A DNA stretch of 64,000 bases from Chlorobium sp. Lineage in GTDB: Bacteria > Bacteroidota > Chlorobiia > Chlorobiales > Chlorobiaceae. Below are positions 1 to 10,799 of this stretch, piece after piece. The first letter of the stretch is position 1. The number at the start of each line of letters is the position of its first letter. The notes below the pieces were generated by a model. It searched no databases and had not been told where the DNA came from. It saw only the letters and a program-made list of their open reading frames with translations. The position numbers were made by a program, and so were the translations under genes. Location: positions 558,001 through 622,000 of the forward strand of contig SZXW01000010.1 in assembly GCA_005862285.1 (NCBI GenBank), in the 5' to 3' direction.

Positions 1-1933
1 GCAGCACGATCAGCCCGGTCTGGCGCAGGAACGAGCTCTTGCCGGCCATGTTCGGCCCCGTGATGATCAGCATCCGCTGCCGTTCATCGAAAGTGCAGTC
101 GTTTGCCACATAGGGCTCGTCCGGGCTCATGATCCTTTCGAGCACCGGATGGCGGCCGCCTGCGATCGAGAGTTTTTCATGCTCCATGATTTCAGGCTTG
201 CGGTAGCCATAGAGTTCTGCACACAACGCGAACGAAGCAAGCGCATCGATCTCGGCAATTACAGCCGCATTCTGCTGGATATCGGAAGCAAGTGCGGCAA
301 TGTCGGCGCAGAGTTCGTGGAAAAGCCGGGCTTCGAGCGCGAGGCTTCGTTCTTCGGCGTTGAGAATCTTTTCCTCGTACTCCTTCAATGCCGGAATGGT
401 GAATCGCTCGGCATTCACAAGGGTCTGCTTCTTCTCGTAATAGGACGGCACCTTGTCGAGGTTCGCCCTGCTGATTTCGATATAGTAGCCGAAAACCTTG
501 TTGAACTGCACCTTCAGCGACGAGATCGAGGTGTTGGCCCGTTCTTCCTGCTGAATCTGCATAAGACGGTCTTTCGCGCTCGAAGCGATGGTCCGAAGGT
601 CGTTAAGTTCGGCATTGAAGCCTTCCCGCATATATCCCCCGTCCCGCATCGACGCGCCAGACTCCGGATCGATGGCTGAATCGATGCGCTGTGCAAGTTC
701 CGGAAGGGGCCTGAGCGCAGCGGAAAGATGACGGAGCCGTGATGCGAGAGCGCCGCCGATGATCTCCTGGAGGAGAGGCACTGCCTGCAGGGAAAGTCCG
801 AGCTGTCGCACCTCCCTCGGTATGGTGCGGAAGGTGGCGATACGCGCCAGGGAGCGTTCGAGGTCATTGATGGCCGACAACTGTTCGCGAAGAGCGTCCC
901 TGGCCGGTTTCGATTCCTTCAGCTCTTCGACCGCGTCAAGCCGCAGCCGGATATCGCCGGCCCTGCGCATCGGCCTTTGCAGCCACCGGCGGATGAGCCT
1001 CGCCCCCATCGGGTTGCAGGTACGGTCCATTACCTGGAGAAGGCTGCCGCTGACACTGCCGTCCTGCATGGAAGAGATGATCTCGAGGTTCCGTTTGGTC
1101 TGCAGGTCGAGCATCATGTATTCGCCGCTCTGCACCTCCCTGATGCGGGTGATATACTGAAGCCTGTTCTGTCGGGTCTCTTCGAGGTACTGAAGAATGA
1201 CGCCCGCAGCAACCTTTCCCGCACGGTTCCCCTCGATGCCGAACCCTTTCAGCGAGTGGGTTTTGAACTGCCTTGCGATCACCTCTGCGGTGTGGTCTTC
1301 GCTGAACATCCATGAATCGAGCTCCGTAACGAGCATGTCGGACGGAAATGATTTTTTCAGAGGTTCGAACCGTTCTCTTTCGTCTGCCGATACGAGGACC
1401 TCCGAAGGATGCAGCGAAAGAATGAAATCCCTGAGCTCTTCGTATGAAAAGGTTGCGATGCTGAATTCGGCGGTCGTCACGTCGATGAAAGCCACCCCTG
1501 CAAGCAGTTTCCTTCCTTCCTTGAGAAACGCTACCGCGCAAAGGTAGTTGTTGTGCCGGTCGTCGAGAATCTTGTCGCTGTAGGTAATCCCTGGAGTGAT
1601 GATATCGGTGATCTCCCTGCGTACGATCCCCTTTGCGGAAGCAGGATCTTCCACCTGGTCACAAACCGCCACCTTGTACCCTCTCTTGACAAGTTTCGCG
1701 ATATAACCTTCGCTCGCATGATGGGGAAAGCCTGCCATTGGAATGTCTGCGGTTCTTTTCGTTAGCACGATGTTCAGAACGGCCGAAACTTCCCTGGCGT
1801 CATCGAAAAAAGTCTCGTAGAAATCACCGACCCGGAAAAGCAGAAGGTAATCAGGGTATCGTTCCTTGACCTCGAGATACTGCCGCATCATCGGAGAATG
1901 ATCTTTCTGCGATATACCCTCTTCTCTGCCCAT
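1..1933 (-). CDS. mutS: DNA mismatch repair protein MutS (3' end beyond window)
   Basis: MutS recognises mismatches and recruits the repair machinery using ATP. I read the frame from the ATG at 1933 ([16 protein letters not shown]) leftward. It has the mismatch-binding Phe-X-Glu signature in [10 protein letters not shown] near residue 35, connector and lever regions, and ends at the left edge just after the ATPase Walker A (GPNMAGKSS, about residue 626). About 240 C-terminal residues are therefore outside the window. The ORF track misses the gene because it has no stop inside the window; the track lines 149-1765 there are shadows in other frames. The gene stands alone on the minus strand, divergent from the next gene. 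Identity is secure. Confidence 0.97.
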   Translation of the reverse strand, partial: MGREEGISQKDHSPMMRQYLEVKERYPDYLLLFRVGDFYETFFDDAREVSAVLNIVLTKRTADIPMAGFPHHASEGYIAKLVKRGYKVAVCDQVEDPASAKGIVRREITDIITPGITYSDKILDDRHNNYLCAVAFLKEGRKLLAGVAFIDVTTAEFSIATFSYEELRDFILSLHPSEVLVSADERERFEPLKKSFPSDMLVTELDSWMFSEDHTAEVIARQFKTHSLKGFGIEGNRAGKVAAGVILQYLEETRQNRLQYITRIREVQSGEYMMLDLQTKRNLEIISSMQDGSVSGSLLQVMDRTCNPMGARLIRRWLQRPMRRAGDIRLRLDAVEELKESKPARDALREQLSAINDLERSLARIATFRTIPREVRQLGLSLQAVPLLQEIIGGALASRLRHLSAALRPLPELAQRIDSAIDPESGASMRDGGYMREGFNAELNDLRTIASSAKDRLMQIQQEERANTSISSLKVQFNKVFGYYIEISRANLDKVPSYYEKKQTLVNAERFTIPALKEYEEKILNAEERSLALEARLFHELCADIAALASDIQQNAAVIAEIDALASFALCAELYGYRKPEIMEHEKLSIAGGRHPVLERIMSPDEPYVANDCTFDERQRMLIITGPNMAGKSSFLRQTGLIVL

Positions 1934-2135
1934 ATCGAGTTTTCAGTGATTTATACCTTTCAGGAACGAAATGCCACCCTGCAAAAAGAAGCTAATCCAG
2001 AGCGGAAAGATAAACAAACTTCGGGAAAGGAGTGTATCAACAGGCAATACAGGACTTAAACCTCTTGACAACAAGAATACGAGAGGCTATTTTAAAAAAA
2101 TCGAACTTATAATTTCCACAAAGTACTTCCTGCAC

Positions 2136-2576
2136 ATGGATTACCACTCGATCTTGCGTTTTATTCATATCGTTTCTTTTGCGGCATGGTTCGGTTCCGT
2201 ACTGTCGTCTCTCTTTCTTCTGAAAACAATGGAACCGATACTGTCCGGCAAGAAAGGGAATAATGTAATGGAATATGCCGCACTCCTGCAGAAGTATATC
2301 AAACTGGAAACAAAAGTCGCGGATGTCGGAGTCATCGGTGTGATCATATCGGGAATCCTGCTTGCTGCCGTCTATCATGGATGGACCGTCTGGATATTCG
2401 TAAAATCGGGACTGTTGGTACTTCAGATCATACTCACGCTCGGGTATATCATCCGTGCGATCCAGCCGCTCAACTATCCTTGTTCCCCGTCCGAATACAG
2501 CCGGTGGTACCGGCTGTTTGCCATTTCACTTTCGATGTTTGCCCTTGTTCTCCTGACAAGTTTCTTTCTCCTGTAA
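2136..2576 (+). CDS. Small four-helix integral membrane protein (CopD/DUF2269-like)
   Basis: The track ORF begins at 1971, but its first 55 residues are polar and unlike a membrane protein. The internal ATG at 2136 (MDYHSILRFIHIVSFAAWFG) starts directly at a typical 'xRxIHhxxxxxWxG' first helix, so I choose it (146 aa). I count four hydrophobic segments: about 5-27, 60-80, 84-104 and 125-146. The His-Ile-Val first helix and the Tyr/Trp-rich third loop resemble the CopD/DUF2269 group of small membrane proteins, some members of which bind copper or heme. The substrate is unknown. It lies 80 bp upstream of rplU on the same strand, probably without functional connection. Confidence 0.7.
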   Translation: MDYHSILRFIHIVSFAAWFGSVLSSLFLLKTMEPILSGKKGNNVMEYAALLQKYIKLETKVADVGVIGVIISGILLAAVYHGWTVWIFVKSGLLVLQIILTLGYIIRAIQPLNYPCSPSEYSRWYRLFAISLSMFALVLLTSFFLL

Positions 2577-2656
2577 AAAGAACTCTTTTCTCCTTTTTGA
2601 ACTTCAGAGAAAGAATACTATATTAAAGACCTTTACCACTAAAATATACGTGCATA

Positions 2657-2950
2657 ATGCAGGCGCTGATCAAGATTTCTGACAAACAATATCTGGTGAA
2701 ACAGGGAGATAAACTTTTCGTACCCAGACAAAAAGCTATAGTTGGTGATACCGTGGAAATTGCATCCATAGCAAACATCGACGGGGAAAATACCGTCCTG
2801 AACCCTGCCGGTACAAGCATACAGGCGAAAGTCCTCGGTCATGTAAAAGACGACAAGGTCATTGTTTTCAAGAAAAAACGCAGAAAACGCTACCAGTCGA
2901 GAAACGGGCACCGCCAGCAGATGACCCAGATCGAGGTCGTGTCACTTTAA
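2657..2950 (+). CDS. rplU: 50S ribosomal protein L21
   Basis: This 97-residue protein has the L21 hallmarks: an N-terminal MQALIKISDKQYLVKQGD strand pair and a basic C-terminal stretch (KKKRRKRYQSRNGHRQ) that contacts 23S rRNA. Its length is normal for L21 (about 95-105 aa). rpmA follows 41 bp downstream, the usual rplU-rpmA pairing, and the terminator after rpmA probably ends a two-gene transcript. The minus-strand ORFs 2623-2911 over it are shadows. Confidence 0.97.
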   Translation: MQALIKISDKQYLVKQGDKLFVPRQKAIVGDTVEIASIANIDGENTVLNPAGTSIQAKVLGHVKDDKVIVFKKKRRKRYQSRNGHRQQMTQIEVVSL

Positions 2951-2991
2951 ATAAAGATTTCAAGGATTTCAAACGTTAATTTTTTTCAGAT

Positions 2992-3246
2992 ATGGCTCAT
3001 AAAAAAGGCGGCGGATCGACCAAGAACGGTCGCGACAGTAATCCTAAATATCTCGGCGTAAAAGCTGCAGGAGGTTCTACTGTAGCTGCAGGCACAATCA
3101 TTGTCCGTCAGAGAGGCACGGTAATCAAACCGGGCAGCAATGCCGGAATCGGTCGTGACCACACCATCTTCTCGCTGGTAGATGGAGTCGTTACATTCCG
3201 TAACGGAAGGGACAACAAGAAAATGGTTGACGTCCTGCCCGGTTGA
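2992..3246 (+). CDS. rpmA: 50S ribosomal protein L27
   Basis: This 84-residue protein starts [20 protein letters not shown], the conserved L27 N-terminus that reaches toward the peptidyl-transferase centre. The Gly-rich head, the GxAxGGxxVxxGxIIVRQRG motif and the [25 protein letters not shown] body are all present. There is no Firmicutes-type N-terminal extension that would need cleavage. It is co-transcribed with rplU and followed by an intrinsic terminator at 3279. Confidence 0.98.
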   Translation: MAHKKGGGSTKNGRDSNPKYLGVKAAGGSTVAAGTIIVRQRGTVIKPGSNAGIGRDHTIFSLVDGVVTFRNGRDNKKMVDVLPG

Positions 3247-3278
3247 ACCGATGACGCCAGACAAATCAAATTTCAGTG

Positions 3279-3316
3279 AAGCCGTCTTTTTGTTAAGGCG
3301 GCTTTTTTTATTTTAA
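3279..3316 (+). terminator. Intrinsic terminator after rplU-rpmA
   Basis: The arms AAGCCGTC and GGCGGCTT (with G-U pairing) flank a short T-rich loop and are followed by TTTTTTATTTT. It lies 33 bp after the rpmA stop and before mdh, so mdh probably has its own promoter. Confidence 0.75.
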
Positions 3317-4321
<1,005 letters not shown>

Positions 4322-4356
4322 CTACCTGAAGAATCAGAACTTCATATGCATACATT

Positions 4357-4387
4357 AAAAAAAGCGGCTGAGCAGCCGCTTTTTTTA
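4357..4387. terminator. Bidirectional intrinsic terminator after mdh
   Basis: AAAAAAAGCGGCT-GAGC-AGCCGCTTTTTTT is a near-perfect hairpin with an A-tract on the left and a T-tract on the right, so it can act in both directions. It lies 36 bp after the mdh stop and is the first hairpin of the left cassette. Confidence 0.85.
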
Positions 4388-4411
4388 TATCGAACAGATG
4401 TCCCCCATTAC

Positions 4412-4440
4412 ACCTGTTCATCCTCACGGGCGTGAGGATT
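4412..4440 (-). CRISPR. Solitary type I-E-like CRISPR repeat, copy 1 (tentative)
   Basis: Read on the minus strand, the 29-nt stretch has the form AAATCCTCACGCCCGTGAGG + ATGAACAG. It resembles the canonical type I-E repeat: a 6-bp stem around a short loop, followed by an ATRAAC-type 3' handle. Compared with the E. coli repeat, the stem differences are paired (compensatory). The sequence upstream on the minus strand is AT-rich, like a leader. Only one repeat is present and there are no cas genes, so this is a fossil or leader-repeat remnant at best. It could be just a hairpin. Confidence 0.35.
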
Positions 4441-4587
4441 TTCATATATATACTTACAATTACCATGCCAATATTTCGTCAAAATTATGAATACAAGCTT
4501 ATCATATTATTTTATAACATCTTAAAAAATGCATTTTCTGCACGTTATCTTTATCAAACCGATTTATGACACATCCCGATAGGTCAA

Positions 4588-4650
4588 ATTGTCTCATATT
4601 GAGTCAACTGGTGTTTATAATGAGACAGTTGTTTCATCAACATGAAACAA
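4588..4650. promoter_or_regulatory. Cluster of TTGTYTCAT / ATGARACA inverted motifs
   Basis: Within about 60 bp I read TTGTCTCAT, ATGAGACA, TTGTTTCAT and ATGAAACAA. The last two form a perfect 9-bp inverted repeat (4629-4637 and 4642-4650) around CAAC. Repeated half-sites in opposite orientations look like binding sites for a dimeric regulator, but no gene start lies nearby, so function is unknown. Confidence 0.35.
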
Positions 4651-4677
4651 TTTGAGCAGCCAAAAACGTGCATAAAT

Positions 4678-4786
4678 AAAAAAAGCGGCTGTAAAGCCGC
4701 TTTTTTTGTGAACAGATGTCCCCCAACACCTGTTCATCCCCACGGGCGTGAGGATTTTCATATATATACTTACAATTACCATGCCA
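4678..4786. repeat. Three-hairpin cassette, copy 2
   Basis: This is the second copy of the 4357-4471 element: AAAAAAAGCGGCT-GTAA-AGCCGCTTTTTTT (a terminator-type hairpin), then GAACAGATGT-CCCCCA-ACACCTGTTC, then CCCCACGGGCGTGAGG and the same AT-rich tail. The two copies are about 320 bp apart in direct orientation. Confidence 0.8.
4728..4756 (-). CRISPR. Solitary type I-E-like CRISPR repeat, copy 2 (tentative)
   Basis: Same 29-nt motif as at 4412-4440, with one stem mismatch (CCCCAC against GTGAGG). The AT-rich sequence on its leader side is identical to copy 1. It is listed separately because the two could be leader-proximal repeats of collapsed arrays. Confidence is low without cas genes or a second adjacent repeat. 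Confidence 0.33.
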
Positions 4787-4894
4787 AAACCAATCGATCA
4801 GGCAAAATAAAATTCAAATATTTTTTTTAATCTATCGGGTATGGATGCTTACAGATGTGGGATTTATTACTCGGGTGATTAAGGGTGGTATTCC

Positions 4895-5022
4895 GGTTTG
4901 GCGCAAAATCATTCTGAGGCCGATGCTGTCGGGCGAAGAATCCATAATTCTTTTCTTAACAATAAGATAGGTCCTTTACTACGCTATGCTTCGTTCAGGA
5001 TGACAAAAAAAATCTCATATCC
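4895..5022. repeat. Dispersed repeat, copy A (inverted relative to 41528-41656)
   Basis: The segment GGTTTGGCGCAAAAT...CATTCTGAGGCCGATGC...GCTTCGTTCAGGATGACA...AATCTCATA has a clear counterpart on the opposite strand at 41528-41656, with similar order and spacing. It includes the 'TTCGTTCAGGATGACA' motif seen in interspersed repeats of related genomes. It encodes nothing recognisable. Confidence 0.8.
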
Positions 5023-5073
5023 ACCTGCGACTTATTGTTGTCGGAGAAATAATCAATGAATCGACAGACTACT

Positions 5074-6141
5074 TCACTGAAGCGGAGCATCCGGAGGCGG
5101 TAAACCGGGTTCTTCATGCGTTATACAATGTATGGCACCGAGGCCCCAGATAAGATCAGAACAATCAATGCCGACTACCCTTCTGTCCGGAAAACAATCC
5201 TGAAGAAGATCGAGCGCTTTCCTGTCCTGCTCACATCTGTATGTCGGAACAAGAACAACAGTGTTGGCGATATAGAAATTCGCATAGCTCGCCGGCAGGC
5301 GCTCACCTTCATAGTAGACCGGAGCAGGCATAGGCAGTTTCAATACACGCAGCGGTTTGCCATCGAGATCCGTAAACGTTTTCAGCAATGCATAATTTTC
5401 CTGCAGAAGGGTGTAGTTATCGTCATTCGGGTCTTCCTCCACCGCAATGACGACGGTCGTTTCATTGACAAAACGGGCCAGATCATCGACATGTCCGTCC
5501 GTATCGTCGCCAACTATGCCGTCACCGAGCCAGAGCACTTTCTTTATGCCGAGATACCGGCCAAGCTCCCGCTCGATATCGCTCTGGCTCATCGACGGGT
5601 TGCGGTTCGGGTTCATCAGGCAGGCTTCGGTCGTCAGCAGCAGTCCTTTACCGTTCACATCGATCGCACCGCCTTCGAGCACCATGCCGGGGGAGATAAA
5701 AGGTAACTGCTGTATCGACGCAATCCTCCGCGGAACCGCATTGTCGTCATCGTAAGGCTCGTACTTCCCCCCCCAGGCGTTGTACTCCCAGTCAAGAATG
5801 ATTTTTTCGACTTTTTCTCCGGTTTGCCTGAAAACATAATCAGGACCATGATCCCTGCACCAGGCATCGTCGGTCGGAACGCAGTGAAAAAAAATGCGCT
5901 CCATCACGAGCTGTTCATGAGCCATGCCGGCAATCAGCTCACGCACCTGCTGCTCCATTTTTTCATCGAGAATGTTGATATGCACTTCCTCCGAAGAGCT
6001 CAGCCAGGATGCGATCTCGGCAAATACTGCAGGAACCGGCTCGAATTTGCCCGGCCATGACGCCAGCTTGTGGGGCCAGGAAAGCCAGGTTGCCTTGTGA
6101 AAAGCCCATTCCGCGGGCATGAAATAACTCTGATCGCTCAT
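5074..6141 (-). CDS. aguA: Agmatine deiminase
   Basis: This enzyme of the peptidyl-arginine-deiminase (PAD_porph) fold converts agmatine to N-carbamoylputrescine and ammonia. It has 355 aa, normal for the family. The guanidino-modifying motifs are visible: WCRDHGP (94-100), GGAID (157-161), DGHVDD (215-220) and a catalytic Cys in GAIHCITHEEP near residue 339. The product is the substrate of the AguB-type amidase two genes upstream on the same strand, so the pair forms a route to putrescine. It starts 12 bp after the M48 protease gene and is the last gene of the minus-strand cluster. Confidence 0.92.
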   Translation of the reverse strand: MSDQSYFMPAEWAFHKATWLSWPHKLASWPGKFEPVPAVFAEIASWLSSSEEVHINILDEKMEQQVRELIAGMAHEQLVMERIFFHCVPTDDAWCRDHGPDYVFRQTGEKVEKIILDWEYNAWGGKYEPYDDDNAVPRRIASIQQLPFISPGMVLEGGAIDVNGKGLLLTTEACLMNPNRNPSMSQSDIERELGRYLGIKKVLWLGDGIVGDDTDGHVDDLARFVNETTVVIAVEEDPNDDNYTLLQENYALLKTFTDLDGKPLRVLKLPMPAPVYYEGERLPASYANFYIANTVVLVPTYRCEQDRKALDLLQDCFPDRRVVGIDCSDLIWGLGAIHCITHEEPGLPPPDAPLQ

Positions 6142-6153
6142 ATAAGGTTTACA

Positions 6154-7404
6154 TCACCTGGAAATGTTGGTAAAATGCTCTCTGATACGCATGATGCGCT
6201 GGATCACGGGCGGATGTGAATAATTGAGAAAAACATACAGTGGGTGCGGCGTAAGATTTGAAAGGTTGGTCCGCGACAGTTTCTTCAAGGCGTCCGCAAG
6301 CTGTGCGCCTCCCGAATAGGTCGATACCGCGTAGTAATCCGCCTCGTACTCATGTTTTCTTGAAAGTACCTGCAGTAACAGTGAAAGAATAAATTCCACG
6401 GGAGTGTAGAGAAGCAGGAAAAAAATAAGGCTGCCATACACTGAAACATCTTTCATGAAAAAAGCATCGAAAAGCTGCCGGTTGTTCATGAAGAGCGAAA
6501 GCAGGAAAAAAAGCGCACCAAGGTTCACCTGGCTGAGTACCATGTTGATGATGATGTGCTTTTTCTTGAAATGCCCGATTTCGTGGGCAAGCACCGCCAC
6601 CAGTTCCTGAACCGGATGGTTTCTGATAAGGGTGTCAAAAAGCGCGATCCTCTTGCGTTTTCCGAAGCCCGTAAAAAATGCGTTCGCTTTGGACGAACGT
6701 TTTGAACCGTCAATGACAAAAATTCCGGTAAGGGGAAAATTCACCTCGCCTGCATACTGCATGATGGAGCTTTTCAGTTCCCCGTCTTCAAGCGGCACGA
6801 ATTTATTGAAAAGGGGCATGATCCATGTCGGAGCGACATACTGCAGAAGGAGACTGAAAAACGTGATGCCCGCCCATGCCCAGAGCCATGCCATCGGCCC
6901 TGCCTCCTGGAAAAACCAGAGTATGGCCGCAAGGACCGGCCCGCCGAGCAGTATTGAAAGGATCAGGGCTTTCAGCATATCCGAAACAAAAACAGCCGGG
7001 GTCGTTTTGTTGAACCCGAATTTCTCCTCGATCACGAAGGTCCTGTATACACTGAAGGGAAGGGCTATAATGGACTGGACAAGCAGAAGCGTCCCGATAT
7101 AGAGAATACCGGTCACAACCGGATTGAAACCATGTCCCCGCAAATACTGGTCGAGAACATTGAACCCTCCAGAAAACCATAACATCAGAAGAACTGCCAG
7201 GTCAAATCCGGCAGTGACAAGCGAGAATCGGGAAGTCGACCGAAGATATTCCTGGGATTTGCGGTAGGCTTCTTCATCATATACACCGGAAAACTCAGCA
7301 GGAAGTCCGGAGGATGCAGCCTTGACGTTGAGCAGTTCAGAAATGACCTTGATGGAGAATGTGAAAACCAGCGTCAGAAAAACAATAATACCGTAACTGT
7401 TCAT
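6154..7404 (-). CDS. M48 family zinc metallopeptidase (Ste24/CAAX-protease-like)
   Basis: A 416-residue integral membrane protease. The zinc site HExxH appears in AVLAHEIGHFKKKH, with the third ligand in a downstream ExxAD-type motif (KHEYEADYYAV). The N-terminal half has several hydrophobic helices and the M48_N-type sequence EEKFGFNKTTP typical of Ste24. Eukaryotic Ste24 trims prenylated proteins; the bacterial substrate is unknown and may be damaged or misfolded membrane proteins. It lies between the two putrescine genes, with 51 bp to aguB and 12 bp to aguA, suggesting one transcript without a shared pathway. Confidence 0.9.
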   Translation of the reverse strand: MNSYGIIVFLTLVFTFSIKVISELLNVKAASSGLPAEFSGVYDEEAYRKSQEYLRSTSRFSLVTAGFDLAVLLMLWFSGGFNVLDQYLRGHGFNPVVTGILYIGTLLLVQSIIALPFSVYRTFVIEEKFGFNKTTPAVFVSDMLKALILSILLGGPVLAAILWFFQEAGPMAWLWAWAGITFFSLLLQYVAPTWIMPLFNKFVPLEDGELKSSIMQYAGEVNFPLTGIFVIDGSKRSSKANAFFTGFGKRKRIALFDTLIRNHPVQELVAVLAHEIGHFKKKHIIINMVLSQVNLGALFFLLSLFMNNRQLFDAFFMKDVSVYGSLIFFLLLYTPVEFILSLLLQVLSRKHEYEADYYAVSTYSGGAQLADALKKLSRTNLSNLTPHPLYVFLNYSHPPVIQRIMRIREHFTNISR

Positions 7405-7455
7405 ATCGGCGAGATGTAATGGAAAATGGAAATCATTTCGGATAATGGCGAAGAC

Positions 7456-8334
7456 TCAGGCTTCATCGAGAAATCGCTTCTGCAGGTCGCCATAGGTCTC
7501 TATGCGGCGATCGCGCAGAAAAGGCCAGTGGGATCGATAAAACCCGATGCGGCTGCGATCGCATTCCGCAAGAAGAACAGCCTCGTTCTGATGAGCGGCT
7601 TCAGCGATAACCTGGCCGAACGGGTCCGAGATAAAACTTTTGCCCCAGAATTCAAGCTCCTCTTCTCTGCCGACCCTGTTGGCTGCAGCGACAAAAACCC
7701 CGTTGGCGACAGCATGGCTCAACTGCATGGTTTTCCAGGCCGTCTGCTGGGAAAGCCGGACATCGGCGGAATGTTCACCTGCAGCCCACCCGATCGCAGT
7801 CGGATAAAAAAGAATTTCAGCACCTTTCAGGGCAGTAAGCCTTGCGGCCTCGGGATACCACTGGTCCCAGCAGATAAGAACGCCGATCGCGGCATACCTG
7901 GTACTGAAAACTTTATAACCCAGATCTCCCGGCGTAAAATAAAATTTTTCATAAAAGCCCGGATCGTCGGGGATGTGCATCTTGCGGTATTTTCCAAGAT
8001 AGGCTCCATCCGCATCGATCACGGCGGCAGTGTTGTGATAGAGGCCCCTTGCCCTTGCTTCGAAGAGAGAAGCGACAATCACCACCTGCAGCTCACGAGC
8101 AAGAGACTGCAGGACGCCGGTTGTCGGCCCCGGTATCGTTTCTGCATAGCCGAACGGCTCGTAATCCTCCGTCTGGCAGAAATAGGGTGTCATGAAAAGC
8201 TCCTGAAGACAGACGATCTTCGCCCCCGATGAGGCGGCTTCACGGATTTTCAGGCATGCTTCGGCAAGATTTTCCTCAGGAGTGCTGCGGCAGGAACTTT
8301 GAACAAGCGCAATCGTAACAATATCGGAATTCAT
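7456..8334 (-). CDS. aguB: N-carbamoylputrescine amidase (carbon-nitrogen hydrolase)
   Basis: A nitrilase-superfamily amidase that hydrolyses N-carbamoylputrescine to putrescine, CO2 and ammonia. The track ORF extends to 8508, but its first 58 residues overlap menA and are low-complexity. The ATG at 8334 (MNSDIVTIALVQSS) matches the family start and gives 292 aa. The catalytic triad is visible: Glu in CLQELF, Lys in YRKMHIPDDP and Cys in LICWDQWYPE. The substrate assignment rests on the close match to plant/bacterial AguB and on aguA in the same cluster. The start is 14 bp after the menA stop. Confidence 0.93.
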   Translation of the reverse strand: MNSDIVTIALVQSSCRSTPEENLAEACLKIREAASSGAKIVCLQELFMTPYFCQTEDYEPFGYAETIPGPTTGVLQSLARELQVVIVASLFEARARGLYHNTAAVIDADGAYLGKYRKMHIPDDPGFYEKFYFTPGDLGYKVFSTRYAAIGVLICWDQWYPEAARLTALKGAEILFYPTAIGWAAGEHSADVRLSQQTAWKTMQLSHAVANGVFVAAANRVGREEELEFWGKSFISDPFGQVIAEAAHQNEAVLLAECDRSRIGFYRSHWPFLRDRRIETYGDLQKRFLDEA

Positions 8335-8348
8335 ACAGGAAGTCGTGA

Positions 8349-10320
<1,972 letters not shown>

Positions 10321-10330
10321 TTATTGGATG

Positions 10331-10672
10331 TTAGCCCTCATTCTGATCCTGATCTGAAATCGATCTTTTCAGATAGATGATCCCTTCGGGGTCAACCATG
10401 CCATAGAGAATCGTGATCAGATGACCCAGATCGTCAAGTTCATGAATTTCGACATGGATGGCATCCCTTTTCGGCACCTGGTTTCCCTCATTGTCCCTGA
10501 AATAAAAAACTGCCCTGACTCCGCCATGAGGTGTCGTTCCCTCGAACTCGTAATTACCGTCCTCAAGTTCCGTAAGGGCGCAACCGGGAGATGCGGCATC
10601 GATCGGACAGGATGCGCATTGGGAGTAGAAACCTTCCTCTGATTCGGCGTATTCACAAACAGGAAACTTCAT
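10331..10672 (-). CDS. Conserved-looking hypothetical protein with a four-Cys N-terminus
   Basis: I do not recognise this 113-residue acidic, soluble protein. Four cysteines sit in the first 31 residues (C-x13-C-x2-C-x8-C, around CASCPIDAASPGC), which could bind a metal or Fe-S centre or form disulfides. The rest is predicted beta-rich and acidic. The coding look is good (acidic, no stops, own start at 10672), and the gene lies 28 bp upstream of the ferredoxin:NADP reductase on the same strand. A redox accessory role is only inference from that neighbour. Confidence 0.75.
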   Translation of the reverse strand: MKFPVCEYAESEEGFYSQCASCPIDAASPGCALTELEDGNYEFEGTTPHGGVRAVFYFRDNEGNQVPKRDAIHVEIHELDDLGHLITILYGMVDPEGIIYLKRSISDQDQNEG

Positions 10673-10799
10673 AGTTTTATCTTTTTATTTTCACCGGATT
10701 TTGATGCATGAAAATATAATACATTAAAATAATGTTGTAGAGTTCAAACTTTATTGATTTCTTAAGACAGCTTTCCACAAGAAATCAGCACAAAAAGTA

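Larger units (their letters stand above)
4357..4471. repeat. Three-hairpin cassette, copy 1
   Basis: About 115 bp repeated at 4678-4786 in the same orientation with only a few differences. In order it holds a terminator-like hairpin, a GAACAG...CTGTTC hairpin around a C-run, a CCTCAC-GGGC-GTGAGG hairpin, and an AT-rich tail (TTTTCATATATATACTTACA). See the CRISPR entries for the third hairpin. Confidence 0.8.
4322..5073. other. 750-bp gene-free region rich in hairpins and repeats
   Basis: I find no convincing gene here; the track ORF 4642-4830 runs through a terminator hairpin and has no family look. The region holds two copies of a three-hairpin cassette (4357-4471 and 4678-4786), a cluster of TTGTYTCAT-type motifs between them, and one copy of a dispersed repeat (4895-5022). 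Confidence 0.7.

Noticed and set aside
149-1765. Several plus- and minus-strand ORFs in the first 2 kb
   Set aside because: All are shadows of mutS, which is open on the minus strand from 1933 to the window edge.
4412-4756. A functional CRISPR array
   Set aside because: Only two isolated repeat-like units about 320 bp apart with no spacers of constant length and no cas genes; kept only as a tentative fossil.
4642-4830. 62-residue ORF between mdh and aguA
   Set aside because: Runs through a terminator hairpin and the repeated cassette; both DNA features explain the sequence better than a protein.
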